From Flavobacterium sp. (GTDB lineage: Bacteria; Bacteroidota; Bacteroidia; Flavobacteriales; Flavobacteriaceae), in NCBI RefSeq assembly GCF_027490375.1, contig NZ_JAIXYH010000090.1:1-35542 (forward strand): a DNA stretch of 35,542 bases, read 5' to 3'. The first letter of the stretch is position 1. Every line of letters begins with the position of its first letter. A program made the translations under genes and the position numbers. The notes beneath the pieces were generated by a model. That model did no database searches. It worked only from the letters and a program-made list of their open reading frames with translations, and was not told where the DNA came from. Positions 7,714-15,000 of the stretch are shown here, piece by piece.

Positions 7714-9801
7714 TTAAGGAATTGGAACGATAGAAACCGCTGCTCCTCCGCCTTCTGCCAAATGTAATTGTAATTTCGACTTGGAAGTCACTTGTATAGT
7801 TTTTATAGCATACGATTTTGGGTTCTTTTCCCAATGTGCGCCTTTACCATCTTCATACACAGTAGCTTTGTATTTTACGCCCGGTGTTAAAAAATCGAGC
7901 GAAATTTCGGTTTTTCTCGCATTTTCATCGGTAATTGCACCTAAAAACCAACGCTCTGATAATTTGTCTTTACGAGCTACCGTTAAATAATCGCCCGGTT
8001 CTGCTTCCAAATACTTGGTATCTTGCCAATCGGCTGCTACATCTTTTATGAATTGGAACGCATCTAAATGACGTTCGTAGTTTTCAGGTAAATCGGCTGC
8101 CATTTGCAACGGACTGTAAAGCGTCACGTACAAGGCTAATTGCTTGGCTAAGGTAGTGTGTACTTGCTCTTTTTTCGCAGCATCGTACGCACTCATTTTA
8201 ATCTCAAAAATGCCCGGCGTGTAATCCATCGGTCCGCCTAACAAGCGTGTAAATGGTAAAATGGTTTCGTGCATCGGCGGATTTCCGCTACTCCATGCAT
8301 TAAACTCGTTTCCGCGCGCGGCTTCCGCAGCAATGTAATTCGGATACGTACGGTGGTAACCTGTTGGTCGTGTCGATTCGTGTGAATTCACCATAATTTT
8401 TTGCTCTGCTGCACGTTCGGCTACCCAATTAAAGTGGTTCAACATCGTTTGTCCGTCGTGAAATTCGCCACGCGGAATAATTCTTCCAACGTATCCGGTT
8501 TTTACAGCTCCGTATCCGTACTTTTTCATAAAGGCAAAAGCCCGATCCAAACGACGCTCGTAATTGGCAACCGAACCCGAGGTTTCGTGATGCATGATCA
8601 TTTTCACGTTTTTACTTTTTGCGTATTCGGTAATTTCCTTGATGTCGAAATCCGGATAAGGCGTTACAAAATCAAATACATCTTCCTTCCAGTTACCAAA
8701 CCAATCTTCCCAACCGGTATTCCAACCTTCCACTAAAACACCATCAAAACCATGCGTAGCCGCAAAATCAATATAGCGCTTCACATTCTGAGTAGTAGCT
8801 CCATGTTTCCCTGAGGCAATTAACTCCTTACCTGTATTTTGTGCGTTTTGAGAACCGGCGTAATCCCAAGTCGATTTTCCAACGTGCATTTCCCACCAAA
8901 CACCTACGTATTTCATGGGCTTTATCCACGAGGTTTCTTTAATTTTCGACGGTTCGTTCAAATTCAAAATCATTTTCGAACCCACGATATCTCGCGCATC
9001 TTTACTTATCATTACCGTTCGCCACGGCGTGTTGTAAGGCGCTTGCAAATACGCCTTCTCCCCTAGCGGATTTGGTGCCAAAAGTGCCGAAAACAAATAC
9101 GATTTCGGGTCAACCGCCAAGTGCATCACCGGATAATTTACTACCGCAGCTTCAAAGATATTAACGTACAAACCGGTAGTCGATTTCAACATCAATGGCG
9201 ACTGTACTCCGTAACGCGTAGCAATCGATTTCATGCCAATACCGTTGTTCAAATTCAAATTATCGACATCTATTTTCGAGATGGGCGTTTCGTTGTACAC
9301 ATATTCTTGACTGTCGAAATCGGCTGGAATCCAAAATGCTTTGTAATCTTCAGTGAGCTGAAAAGCCGTAAGTTCTTCAGAAACAACAAAATAATTCAGA
9401 TTGCTCTGCTTTGGAAACTCGTATCTAAAGGCAATTCCTTCGTCGAACGCGCGAAAATGAATGTTCATCTGGCGTTTATCTGAGTCGCGCAATAAATTAA
9501 AAACCACCTCATTATAGTTGTTTTTTATGTTGCTAACTTCCCCGAGAACCGGTTGCCAAGTGGTGTTTTCCGAACTTCTAGATTCGCCAACAACGCGAAA
9601 TCCGTTACTAAAATCGCCAATATCTTTCAGCTTGAATCCGAGTCGACTCACATCAACTACAACTTTGTTTTCGAATCTGACTTCATACGTCAACTGCTCT
9701 TTCGCGGAAAATGTCACGGTAATTTTACCATTGGGCGACTTAAGGGTCTGTGCCTGCATAACCGAAGTTAAAATGAATACTAGTGGAAAAAATCTTTTCA
9801 T
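7714..9801 (-). CDS. Glycoside hydrolase family 97, inverting alpha-glucosidase type (SusB-like)
   Basis: 695 residues, the family's usual length, with a signal peptide (MKRFF...MQAQ). The N-terminal beta-sandwich is followed by the (beta/alpha)8 barrel and a C-terminal beta domain. Barrel motifs include GFDGVLVEGWNTGWEDW, MIMHHETSG and NSHESTRPTGYHRTYPN. The pairs that in Bacteroides SusB bind calcium and act as base are present: E171 and E358, E406, and E475 with E499, the last two spaced 24 residues apart as in SusB. The position used as nucleophilic Asp in retaining GH97 members is Gly436 here (AVKTGYVG), which favours the inverting mechanism. Predicted periplasmic hydrolysis of alpha-glucosides such as malto-oligosaccharides. 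First gene of the unit with the MFS carrier and M28 peptidase. No susC/susD pair lies in the window. Confidence 0.93.
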   Translation of the reverse strand: MKRFFPLVFILTSVMQAQTLKSPNGKITVTFSAKEQLTYEVRFENKVVVDVSRLGFKLKDIGDFSNGFRVVGESRSSENTTWQPVLGEVSNIKNNYNEVVFNLLRDSDKRQMNIHFRAFDEGIAFRYEFPKQSNLNYFVVSEELTAFQLTEDYKAFWIPADFDSQEYVYNETPISKIDVDNLNLNNGIGMKSIATRYGVQSPLMLKSTTGLYVNIFEAAVVNYPVMHLAVDPKSYLFSALLAPNPLGEKAYLQAPYNTPWRTVMISKDARDIVGSKMILNLNEPSKIKETSWIKPMKYVGVWWEMHVGKSTWDYAGSQNAQNTGKELIASGKHGATTQNVKRYIDFAATHGFDGVLVEGWNTGWEDWFGNWKEDVFDFVTPYPDFDIKEITEYAKSKNVKMIMHHETSGSVANYERRLDRAFAFMKKYGYGAVKTGYVGRIIPRGEFHDGQTMLNHFNWVAERAAEQKIMVNSHESTRPTGYHRTYPNYIAAEAARGNEFNAWSSGNPPMHETILPFTRLLGGPMDYTPGIFEIKMSAYDAAKKEQVHTTLAKQLALYVTLYSPLQMAADLPENYERHLDAFQFIKDVAADWQDTKYLEAEPGDYLTVARKDKLSERWFLGAITDENARKTEISLDFLTPGVKYKATVYEDGKGAHWEKNPKSYAIKTIQVTSKSKLQLHLAEGGGAAVSIVPIP

Positions 9802-9803
9802 AA

Positions 9804-9830
9804 CCTTATTTAGATTGCGCTAAAAATAAG
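9804..9830. promoter_or_regulatory. Hairpin in the leader of the GH97 gene
   Basis: CCTTATTT and AAATAAGG form perfect 8-bp arms around a loop of about 12 nt, directly next to the GH97 ATG (9801). On the minus strand the second arm runs into the start codon, so it could mask the start. On the plus strand it is followed by a T-rich run (ctttttt) and could equally end transcription entering from the left. Confidence 0.4.
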
Positions 9831-9923
9831 GCTTTTTTACTGAAAACGAGAGTTCGAACAAAAATCGCTTTTTCAGCGCAAATACCTAGATTTTCAAGAT
9901 ACAGCGAACTAGTAATTTTAATT

Positions 9924-10080
9924 TGGGCGCACCGGCAAAACTATTGGGTGGAAAATCCGTAGGGTTTTGCCGTCCCGCTTTCGCTCATAGTCCTCGCTTG
10001 GCCCTATTGCATACGGGCAAGCTGTGGGCTAATCCGCTCAATCGGTTGCGCGACGTTCGTGCACCGAAAATAGTGCCGGC
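9924..10080. repeat. Dispersed intergenic repeat, GGGCG-type
   Basis: This is GC-richer than its surroundings. It has the inverted segments cggcaaaac (9934-9942) and gttttgccg (9964-9972) and then a GTCCCGCTTTCGCT block and a TCCGCTCAATC block. It resembles the other end of the REP-like elements found elsewhere in the window. No gene is supported. Confidence 0.45.
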
Positions 10081-10126
10081 TATTCTGTTGTCGAAACGCT
10101 ACGGAGTGCGCTTGAGTAGTGTGCTA

Positions 10127-10245
10127 AAATTGTTCATAACCTACCTAAACGTTTATAAACGTTTAAACACGATTAAAATTCGTTCTCTAAAAATCGATTT
10201 TGTAATTTTATGTCGGAGGCGGGCTGGAGGCCCCGGAACGTTGCT
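10127..10245 (+). repeat. 119-bp direct repeat, copy 1, with a perfect 20-bp palindrome
   Basis: This matches 10469-10587 at all but about four positions (offset 342 bp). It contains TAAACGTTTATAAACGTTTA (10146-10165), which is its own reverse complement and is built from two AAACGTTT octamers. It ends in a GC-rich block ggcgggctggaggccccgg. It may be a mobile or gene-conversion unit. Confidence 0.85.
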
Positions 10246-10468
10246 ATACCCTTTTTTACGAATTTATCCACAAAAGCAGCTTCATTATTCAGAATTTTCG
10301 ATTTATAAAATTTTCGACTCCAATCATTTTTTCTTGCTTCGTCGGTGAATCTAGACGTTTTCGCCATTTTCGATGTCAAATATGATTCTGGTTTGGTGTC
10401 TCGCCTCGACGCTATTTGCTTGTTTTGTCTTAAATACTGATTTTGAAATCCAGTAATTCGTGCCAATT

Positions 10469-10587
10469 AAATTGTTCATAACCTACCTAAACGTTTATAA
10501 ACGTTTAAACACGACTAAAATTCGTTCTCTAAATATCGATTTTGTAATTTTATGCCGGAGGCGGGCTGGAGGCCCCGGAGCGTTGCT
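10469..10587 (+). repeat. 119-bp direct repeat, copy 2
   Basis: Second copy of the element at 10127-10245, with the same palindrome at 10488-10507 and the same GC-rich end. The differences seen are single-base changes (cgattaaa/cgactaaa, aaaaatcg/aaatatcg, tgtcgg/tgccgg, ggaacg/ggagcg). Confidence 0.85.
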
Positions 10588-10790
10588 TTACGTTTTTAAA
10601 AAAAATTCCGTCCGAATTACCGACTACAACAAGCAGAAACGAAAACATAAAATTTTATGTAACGTTCCATTTATTCCGAAAAAAATCCAAAATTGCCGTT
10701 TTCTGGTATTCTCAAAAGAAAGGTGTCTGGTTGTCGATTCTTTATGAACCATCAATCTAAATTGCACGATTGTGGCTATAGGTCGGGCAA

Positions 10791-10932
10791 AGCCCTGATA
10801 GCAGCGAAAAGCCCACAGGTTTGGCAAGCTGTGCGCACGGTATTTTGGTGGCGACCAACGGAAGCCGCACACAATACCTGTGCAAACCCTTGCCAAACCG
10901 CGGACTTGCAGCGAATAGCAGGAATAGCTTCA
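10791..10932 (+). repeat. REP-like intergenic repeat, subfamily A copy 1
   Basis: The ends are agccctgatagcagcgaaaa and agcgaatagcaggaatagct. The interior contains gtttggcaag pairing with cttgccaaac, and gcacggtatt pairing with aatacctgtgc, so it folds into a long imperfect hairpin. An element of the same length and sequence type lies at 18112-18253. Confidence 0.75.
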
Positions 10933-11163
10933 TAAAAATACAACCTTAGTTCGATTAAAAATCTATTTTAGGACGCTTTAAATGAGCAAATTATGAAATC
11001 AGGAGTAATAGAAATGAACAGTTTCTATGCTAAAAAGATAAACGGCTGCCTACTTCGTTAGATTTTTTTTGCGATACTACAGTATCCCAGAACAAATCTG
11101 CCTTGTATTCAACCATTTATCTGTTTTCTAACTTCAATTTTTAAATCGAACTCAGGATTGCAA

Positions 11164-11922
11164 TTACTGACTTTTCAATTTTTGCAAGATTTCGTGTTTG
11201 CGTCGCCGTGAAATTTCGAAGGTTTTCCCCGATTTGAGTTCCAAAAAGCACGGATCGCCCTTGCTGTAACTTTTGATATACAGACAATTAACCAGTTGCG
11301 AGTGACTAATTCGCATGAAATAATTTTTAGAAAGCATTTCTTCCATTTCTTTCAAACTTCGCGCCGTGGTGTAGGTGGCGCCCGAGCTGGTATTGATGCT
11401 GCAATAACGCCCGTCGGCCACAATAAACTCCATCTCATTTTCGGGAATAAATACCACCGTATCGTTATGGTGAATGGCAATTTTTTTGGCGCTGCTTTCG
11501 TTTTCTAGATTTTTGAAGAGATTTTCGAACTGTTGTCTGCTGGTTTCGCGCGATTGAATTAGATTTTGCGCTCGCAACAATGCTTCGGACAATTCCTGAC
11601 GATCGACCGGTTTCAACAGATAATCCAAAGCACTGCTTTTTATGGCTTGGATGGCGTATTCCTGATAGCTGGTAACAAAAATCACATCGAAAGGCAACTG
11701 ATTTTCAAACCGTTTCAAAAGCGAAAAACCGTTTCCTTTCGGCATTTGAATATCCAAAAACAACAAATCGATTTTTGTTTCCGACAGTTCGTTAAATGCC
11801 TGTTCGATATCGGCAGCCGTGCCAACAATTTCGACGGCATCGGAAACCGAAACTAATAATTTTCCGAGCAACTCTCTGCCACTTCTCTCATCGTCAACGA
11901 TATAACAACGCAACTTACTCAT
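11164..11922 (-). CDS. LytTR-type response regulator
   Basis: 252 residues. The receiver domain (about 1-125) has the acidic pair D10-D11, phospho-acceptor D57 (FLDIQMP), T84 (FVTSYQEYA) and K104 (LLKP). A linker of about 20 residues leads to a LytTR DNA-binding domain (about 145-250) with the typical FMRISHSQLVN and FEISRRRKHEI segments. It should act as a cytoplasmic transcription factor activated by the kinase encoded just upstream. The ATG overlaps the kinase stop codon by one base (TGATG), so the pair is co-translated. The targets are not visible. LytTR sites are direct repeats and I did not find a clear pair in the neighbouring promoters. Confidence 0.93.
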   Translation of the reverse strand: MSKLRCYIVDDERSGRELLGKLLVSVSDAVEIVGTAADIEQAFNELSETKIDLLFLDIQMPKGNGFSLLKRFENQLPFDVIFVTSYQEYAIQAIKSSALDYLLKPVDRQELSEALLRAQNLIQSRETSRQQFENLFKNLENESSAKKIAIHHNDTVVFIPENEMEFIVADGRYCSINTSSGATYTTARSLKEMEEMLSKNYFMRISHSQLVNCLYIKSYSKGDPCFLELKSGKTFEISRRRKHEILQKLKSQ

Positions 11923-14852
11923 CAGGAATCAAGTGTTAATTCAACGGGAATACTTATTTGCACTAACGTACCATTAATTTGACCGTTCTCTCTAAGGTCG
12001 GTAACTTCAATAGAAATGGCTTTTGTTTCGTACAATCGTTGCACCATTTCGAGTCGCGCGGAGGAGATAGACATGCCTAAAGACTGGTGATTGTTACTGC
12101 GTTTTAGCTGCTGTGATGCCTCGCGACCCACGCCGTTATCGCTGATTTTGATAAGCAGCATCTCGGTAGTTGTGAGAAATTCTACAGTAATACGGCCTTT
12201 CGTTTGCTTTGGCTTGGCCATAATTCCATGCCAAATTGCATTTTCGATGTACGGTTGGATAAGCATCGGTGGAATCAATGTTTGGAAGATATCGATATTT
12301 TTATCAATAATAACCTCATATTCAAAGGCTTGTTCAAATCGAAGTTGTTCTAAACTTACGTACAATTTGAGTGTTTCCAGCTCATCAGAAATGGGTAGCA
12401 AGCGCGATTGATTGTTTTGCAAAACCTTGCGAATTAGCTTGCTGAATTGCGTTAGGTAATCGTATGCCAAATCCGATTCGTTGTTGAGCACGTAATTTTG
12501 AATGGCGTTAATTGCATTAAAAATAAAATGTGGATTCATTTGCGCCTGAATCGCAGCTAGTTTGCTTTCTGCAATGAGTTTGTGAAGCTGTGTTTTTTCG
12601 CGCTCTTTCTGCTTGTATCGGTTCAACAAAAAGCGAAATAACAGCGTGATTGCTACCAAACCGAGAACAATAAAAAAGATGATGAAACCGAGCTGCTGCC
12701 AAAAAGGCTTTGCTATTTCAAAGTCGATTACTAGTGCACGGCTCGCTTGGTTTCGCGAAATAGCGGGAACCCATACTTTGAATTGATACTTGCCTGGTTT
12801 TAAATTATCTAACGAGACATAGTCGGTTGAAGACAAGCGGTTTTTAGATTGGGTTCCAGATAGTTGATAGCGCAAAAATCGGTTTGAATTTTGATAATCG
12901 ACAACATCGAATTTAAAATACAAAGTACTGATGCCGTAGGGAATTTCTTTTTGCAAAGAGTTTAAATTTTGCTTTTTACCGTCGATGAGCAACTCGGAAA
13001 AGTAGAGAAGGGGTTTCGTTTCTTTGGTTTTAAAAATCTCTGGAGTGAAACTGCACAAACCTTCGGAAGTTGCGGCATAGTAAAGTCCGTGATTGAATGC
13101 CGTGCTATAAATTTCGTTGCTGATAAAACCTTGTTCTTTGGTGATTTTGTCGACACGCGGTGACTGTTTATTAGGATCGAACCTGTAAATACCTGTATGA
13201 GTCGAAAGCCATAGAAATTTGTCGGGATGCTGTTTTATATCGGAAATGTATAGCGCATCTTCGAGACCGTTGCACACATATTTTTGTAAGGAATTGTTTT
13301 GGAATTTATAGAGGCCGCTTCCTTTAGTTGCAATCCAGAATCGATTTTTAGAATCGGAGTACACGCAGGTAACTGGGTCGGGCATTTTGGCGATTTGCTT
13401 AGTTTCGCCCGTTTTACTGTCTAATATGCACAACAAATCAGACGATGCCAATAACCATTTGCTTCCTTCAAGGTGGCAGCCGCTTCTTATCTTAAACGGA
13501 AATGTTGCTACGGCGTCGAGCGCTGTGCCTTTAATTTTACCGAGGAATCGGATATTTAAGAAGTATAACTGTTTATCGACCAAATGTAAACTAAGTGCAT
13601 TTTGATTGGAACCTGAATTGGTTTGAAGGAGTTTGATCTTTGAAAATTTAGAATCGGTTACAGCAATGTATTGGTGACTTGCGATATACCATTTATTGTT
13701 ATGTGGGACGATATCTAGGAACATTTCAGAAAAGGATCCGGGAATATTGTAGGAAATTTGCCTGTAGTTGTTTAGTTCAACAATCGATTTTGGGTTATTT
13801 GCCGTAAACATGCGGTTACCAACCGTTTTTAAAATCTCATAAGTTTGCGAATTTTCGGGGCTACCAGACAGCCATTTAAAATTTGCATTTCGGCATCGAA
13901 ACACGCCTTTTTCTAAAGTAGTACACCAAACTTCCTGATTTTCGTCAACTAGAATGCCCGACACGGATAAGTCAGCCAGAGCGCACGTAGGCATCGAATT
14001 GAGATCGGAATTTTTGTAAAGAAAAAGTCCTTTTTTTCGCATTCCAATCCAAAAATTATTTTGCTTATCGATAGAAATCGACAAGATTCGCTGCGGAAAT
14101 TTCTTGATCAGTGATACGGACTTTCCAGTGAGAACAACCAAATACGTGTCGATGGCAAAATAAGTGTTGTTGCCTTTTTGGGTAACGACAGGACGGGAGC
14201 TGATTAATTCGTTGCTGCTTTTAGTGAGATCGATTGTTTGAATTAGTCTGTTGTTCTTATCAACTATGCCAACGGTACGGGAGTTTTTTGAAGCGGGATT
14301 GTGAGCAAAAGACGACTTGAGTGTTATGGCTTCGTCGGTTTTTTGGAAAGCGACAAAGTTGTAAGAGGTATAATTTGAAAAGGATGAAACTTTGTAGGTC
14401 TGAAGGTCGACTTCAAAAGTGCTCTTATTGGTATTGATAACTAGTGTTTTGCCTTTGTCTGTAACATCTAAACTGTAGGGTGTTTCGAAAGAGCTTGTTT
14501 TAGCTTTAATGAAATCACTGAAAGGAGCTTTATGGATTTTTCCGTTTTTATGGAAATAAATCGTGCGGTTGGCGCCGTAAATCCACAGGCGGTTTTGGGT
14601 GTCTTCGGCAAGTGCGTACGAGGCCTTGTCTTCTAGACCGTTTTGTCGATTAAAAACTTTGATTTTTGAACCGTTAAACACACTTAAACCTTGTTCGCTG
14701 CTCCACCACAAATACCCTTTGGAGTCTTTTACAATATTGTAACACTCTTTAGATGGAAGATCGAAATTTGTGGATATAGCCTCAAAATGAAGTGTTTGAG
14801 CGAAAGAGACACCCGTTATTAAAAACCAAAACCAATTAAATATGATTCGCAT
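11922..14852 (-). CDS. Hybrid-type sensor: beta-propeller / Y_Y_Y / LytS-like histidine kinase
   Basis: 976 residues: signal peptide (1-18), then about 600 residues of two-component-regulator propeller repeats (for example DSKGYLWWSSEQGLSVFNG, DKQNNFWIGMRKKGLFLY, DSKNRFWIATKGSGLYKF, HPDKFLWLSTHTGIYRF). A Y_Y_Y-like sandwich follows (about 640-712, with LKPGKYQFKVWV), then one transmembrane helix (718-742). The cytoplasmic His_kinase domain carries the phospho-acceptor in MNPHFIFN (H775), an N-box (PYIENAIWHG, N871) and a G-box (SDNGVGRE, 904-911). This is the usual sensor partner of LytTR regulators in Bacteroidota, where the propeller senses an extracytoplasmic ligand. In gut species the ligand is often a glycan fragment. 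Here it is unknown. It is not a fused one-protein hybrid, because the receiver is encoded by the next gene. Confidence 0.93.
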   Translation of the reverse strand: MRIIFNWFWFLITGVSFAQTLHFEAISTNFDLPSKECYNIVKDSKGYLWWSSEQGLSVFNGSKIKVFNRQNGLEDKASYALAEDTQNRLWIYGANRTIYFHKNGKIHKAPFSDFIKAKTSSFETPYSLDVTDKGKTLVINTNKSTFEVDLQTYKVSSFSNYTSYNFVAFQKTDEAITLKSSFAHNPASKNSRTVGIVDKNNRLIQTIDLTKSSNELISSRPVVTQKGNNTYFAIDTYLVVLTGKSVSLIKKFPQRILSISIDKQNNFWIGMRKKGLFLYKNSDLNSMPTCALADLSVSGILVDENQEVWCTTLEKGVFRCRNANFKWLSGSPENSQTYEILKTVGNRMFTANNPKSIVELNNYRQISYNIPGSFSEMFLDIVPHNNKWYIASHQYIAVTDSKFSKIKLLQTNSGSNQNALSLHLVDKQLYFLNIRFLGKIKGTALDAVATFPFKIRSGCHLEGSKWLLASSDLLCILDSKTGETKQIAKMPDPVTCVYSDSKNRFWIATKGSGLYKFQNNSLQKYVCNGLEDALYISDIKQHPDKFLWLSTHTGIYRFDPNKQSPRVDKITKEQGFISNEIYSTAFNHGLYYAATSEGLCSFTPEIFKTKETKPLLYFSELLIDGKKQNLNSLQKEIPYGISTLYFKFDVVDYQNSNRFLRYQLSGTQSKNRLSSTDYVSLDNLKPGKYQFKVWVPAISRNQASRALVIDFEIAKPFWQQLGFIIFFIVLGLVAITLLFRFLLNRYKQKEREKTQLHKLIAESKLAAIQAQMNPHFIFNAINAIQNYVLNNESDLAYDYLTQFSKLIRKVLQNNQSRLLPISDELETLKLYVSLEQLRFEQAFEYEVIIDKNIDIFQTLIPPMLIQPYIENAIWHGIMAKPKQTKGRITVEFLTTTEMLLIKISDNGVGREASQQLKRSNNHQSLGMSISSARLEMVQRLYETKAISIEVTDLRENGQINGTLVQISIPVELTLDS

Positions 14853-14871
14853 GTACTTGAGACCTTACTGG

Positions 14872-14879
14872 CAAATGTA
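14872..14879 (-). promoter_or_regulatory. -7 box upstream of the sensor kinase gene
   Basis: TACATTTG on the minus strand matches TAnnTTTG and lies 20 bp before the ATG at 14852. I see no good -33 TTG at the right distance, so this is a partial promoter call. Confidence 0.4.
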
Positions 14880-14944
14880 CCGGATTCAGTTATAGCTTTT
14901 ACGGCGCGTGCGTGGTTGTGAAAAAAATGTAATATGTGGTACGA

Positions 14945-14972
14945 TTGCGGGTAGGTATTGAAACTACTTTTG
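14945..14972 (+). promoter_or_regulatory. Promoter of the FN3/T9SS protein gene
   Basis: TTG (14945-14947), 17 bp, then TACTTTTG (14965-14972) matches the Bacteroidota promoter consensus in both parts. Predicted transcript start about 14979, ATG at 15001. It is arranged back to back with the sensor-kinase promoter, so the two could share control. Confidence 0.65.
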
Positions 14973-15000
14973 GGTAATTATATTCTCTAACTTTTATCCT

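Larger units (their letters stand above)
9802..11163. other. Intergenic gap, 1.36 kb, filled with repeats
   Basis: In order: a hairpin abutting the GH97 start codon (9804-9830); a GC-richer dispersed repeat (9924-10080); two direct copies of a 119-bp sequence (10127-10245 and 10469-10587) with 223 bp between them; a REP-like repeat (10791-10932); and 230 bp of AT-rich DNA with a small inverted repeat GATACT-AC-AGTATC (11073-11086). The open frames in this gap run through the repeats and look accidental. Confidence 0.7.

Noticed and set aside
10624..10935. Open frames of 80-90 codons on both strands
   Set aside because: They translate the REP-like repeat at 10791-10932; the same peptides (FRWSPPKYRAH and WWRPTEAAHN types) reappear at the 18112 copy, so they reflect repeat sequence and not genes.
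10993..11061. 22-codon frame MKSGVIEMNSFYAKKINGCL
   Set aside because: Too short, no promoter with both boxes and no homologue that I recognise; could be chance.
11073..11086. GATACT-AC-AGTATC as a terminator for the response regulator gene
   Set aside because: The T run is on the wrong side for the minus-strand gene and the loop is only two bases.
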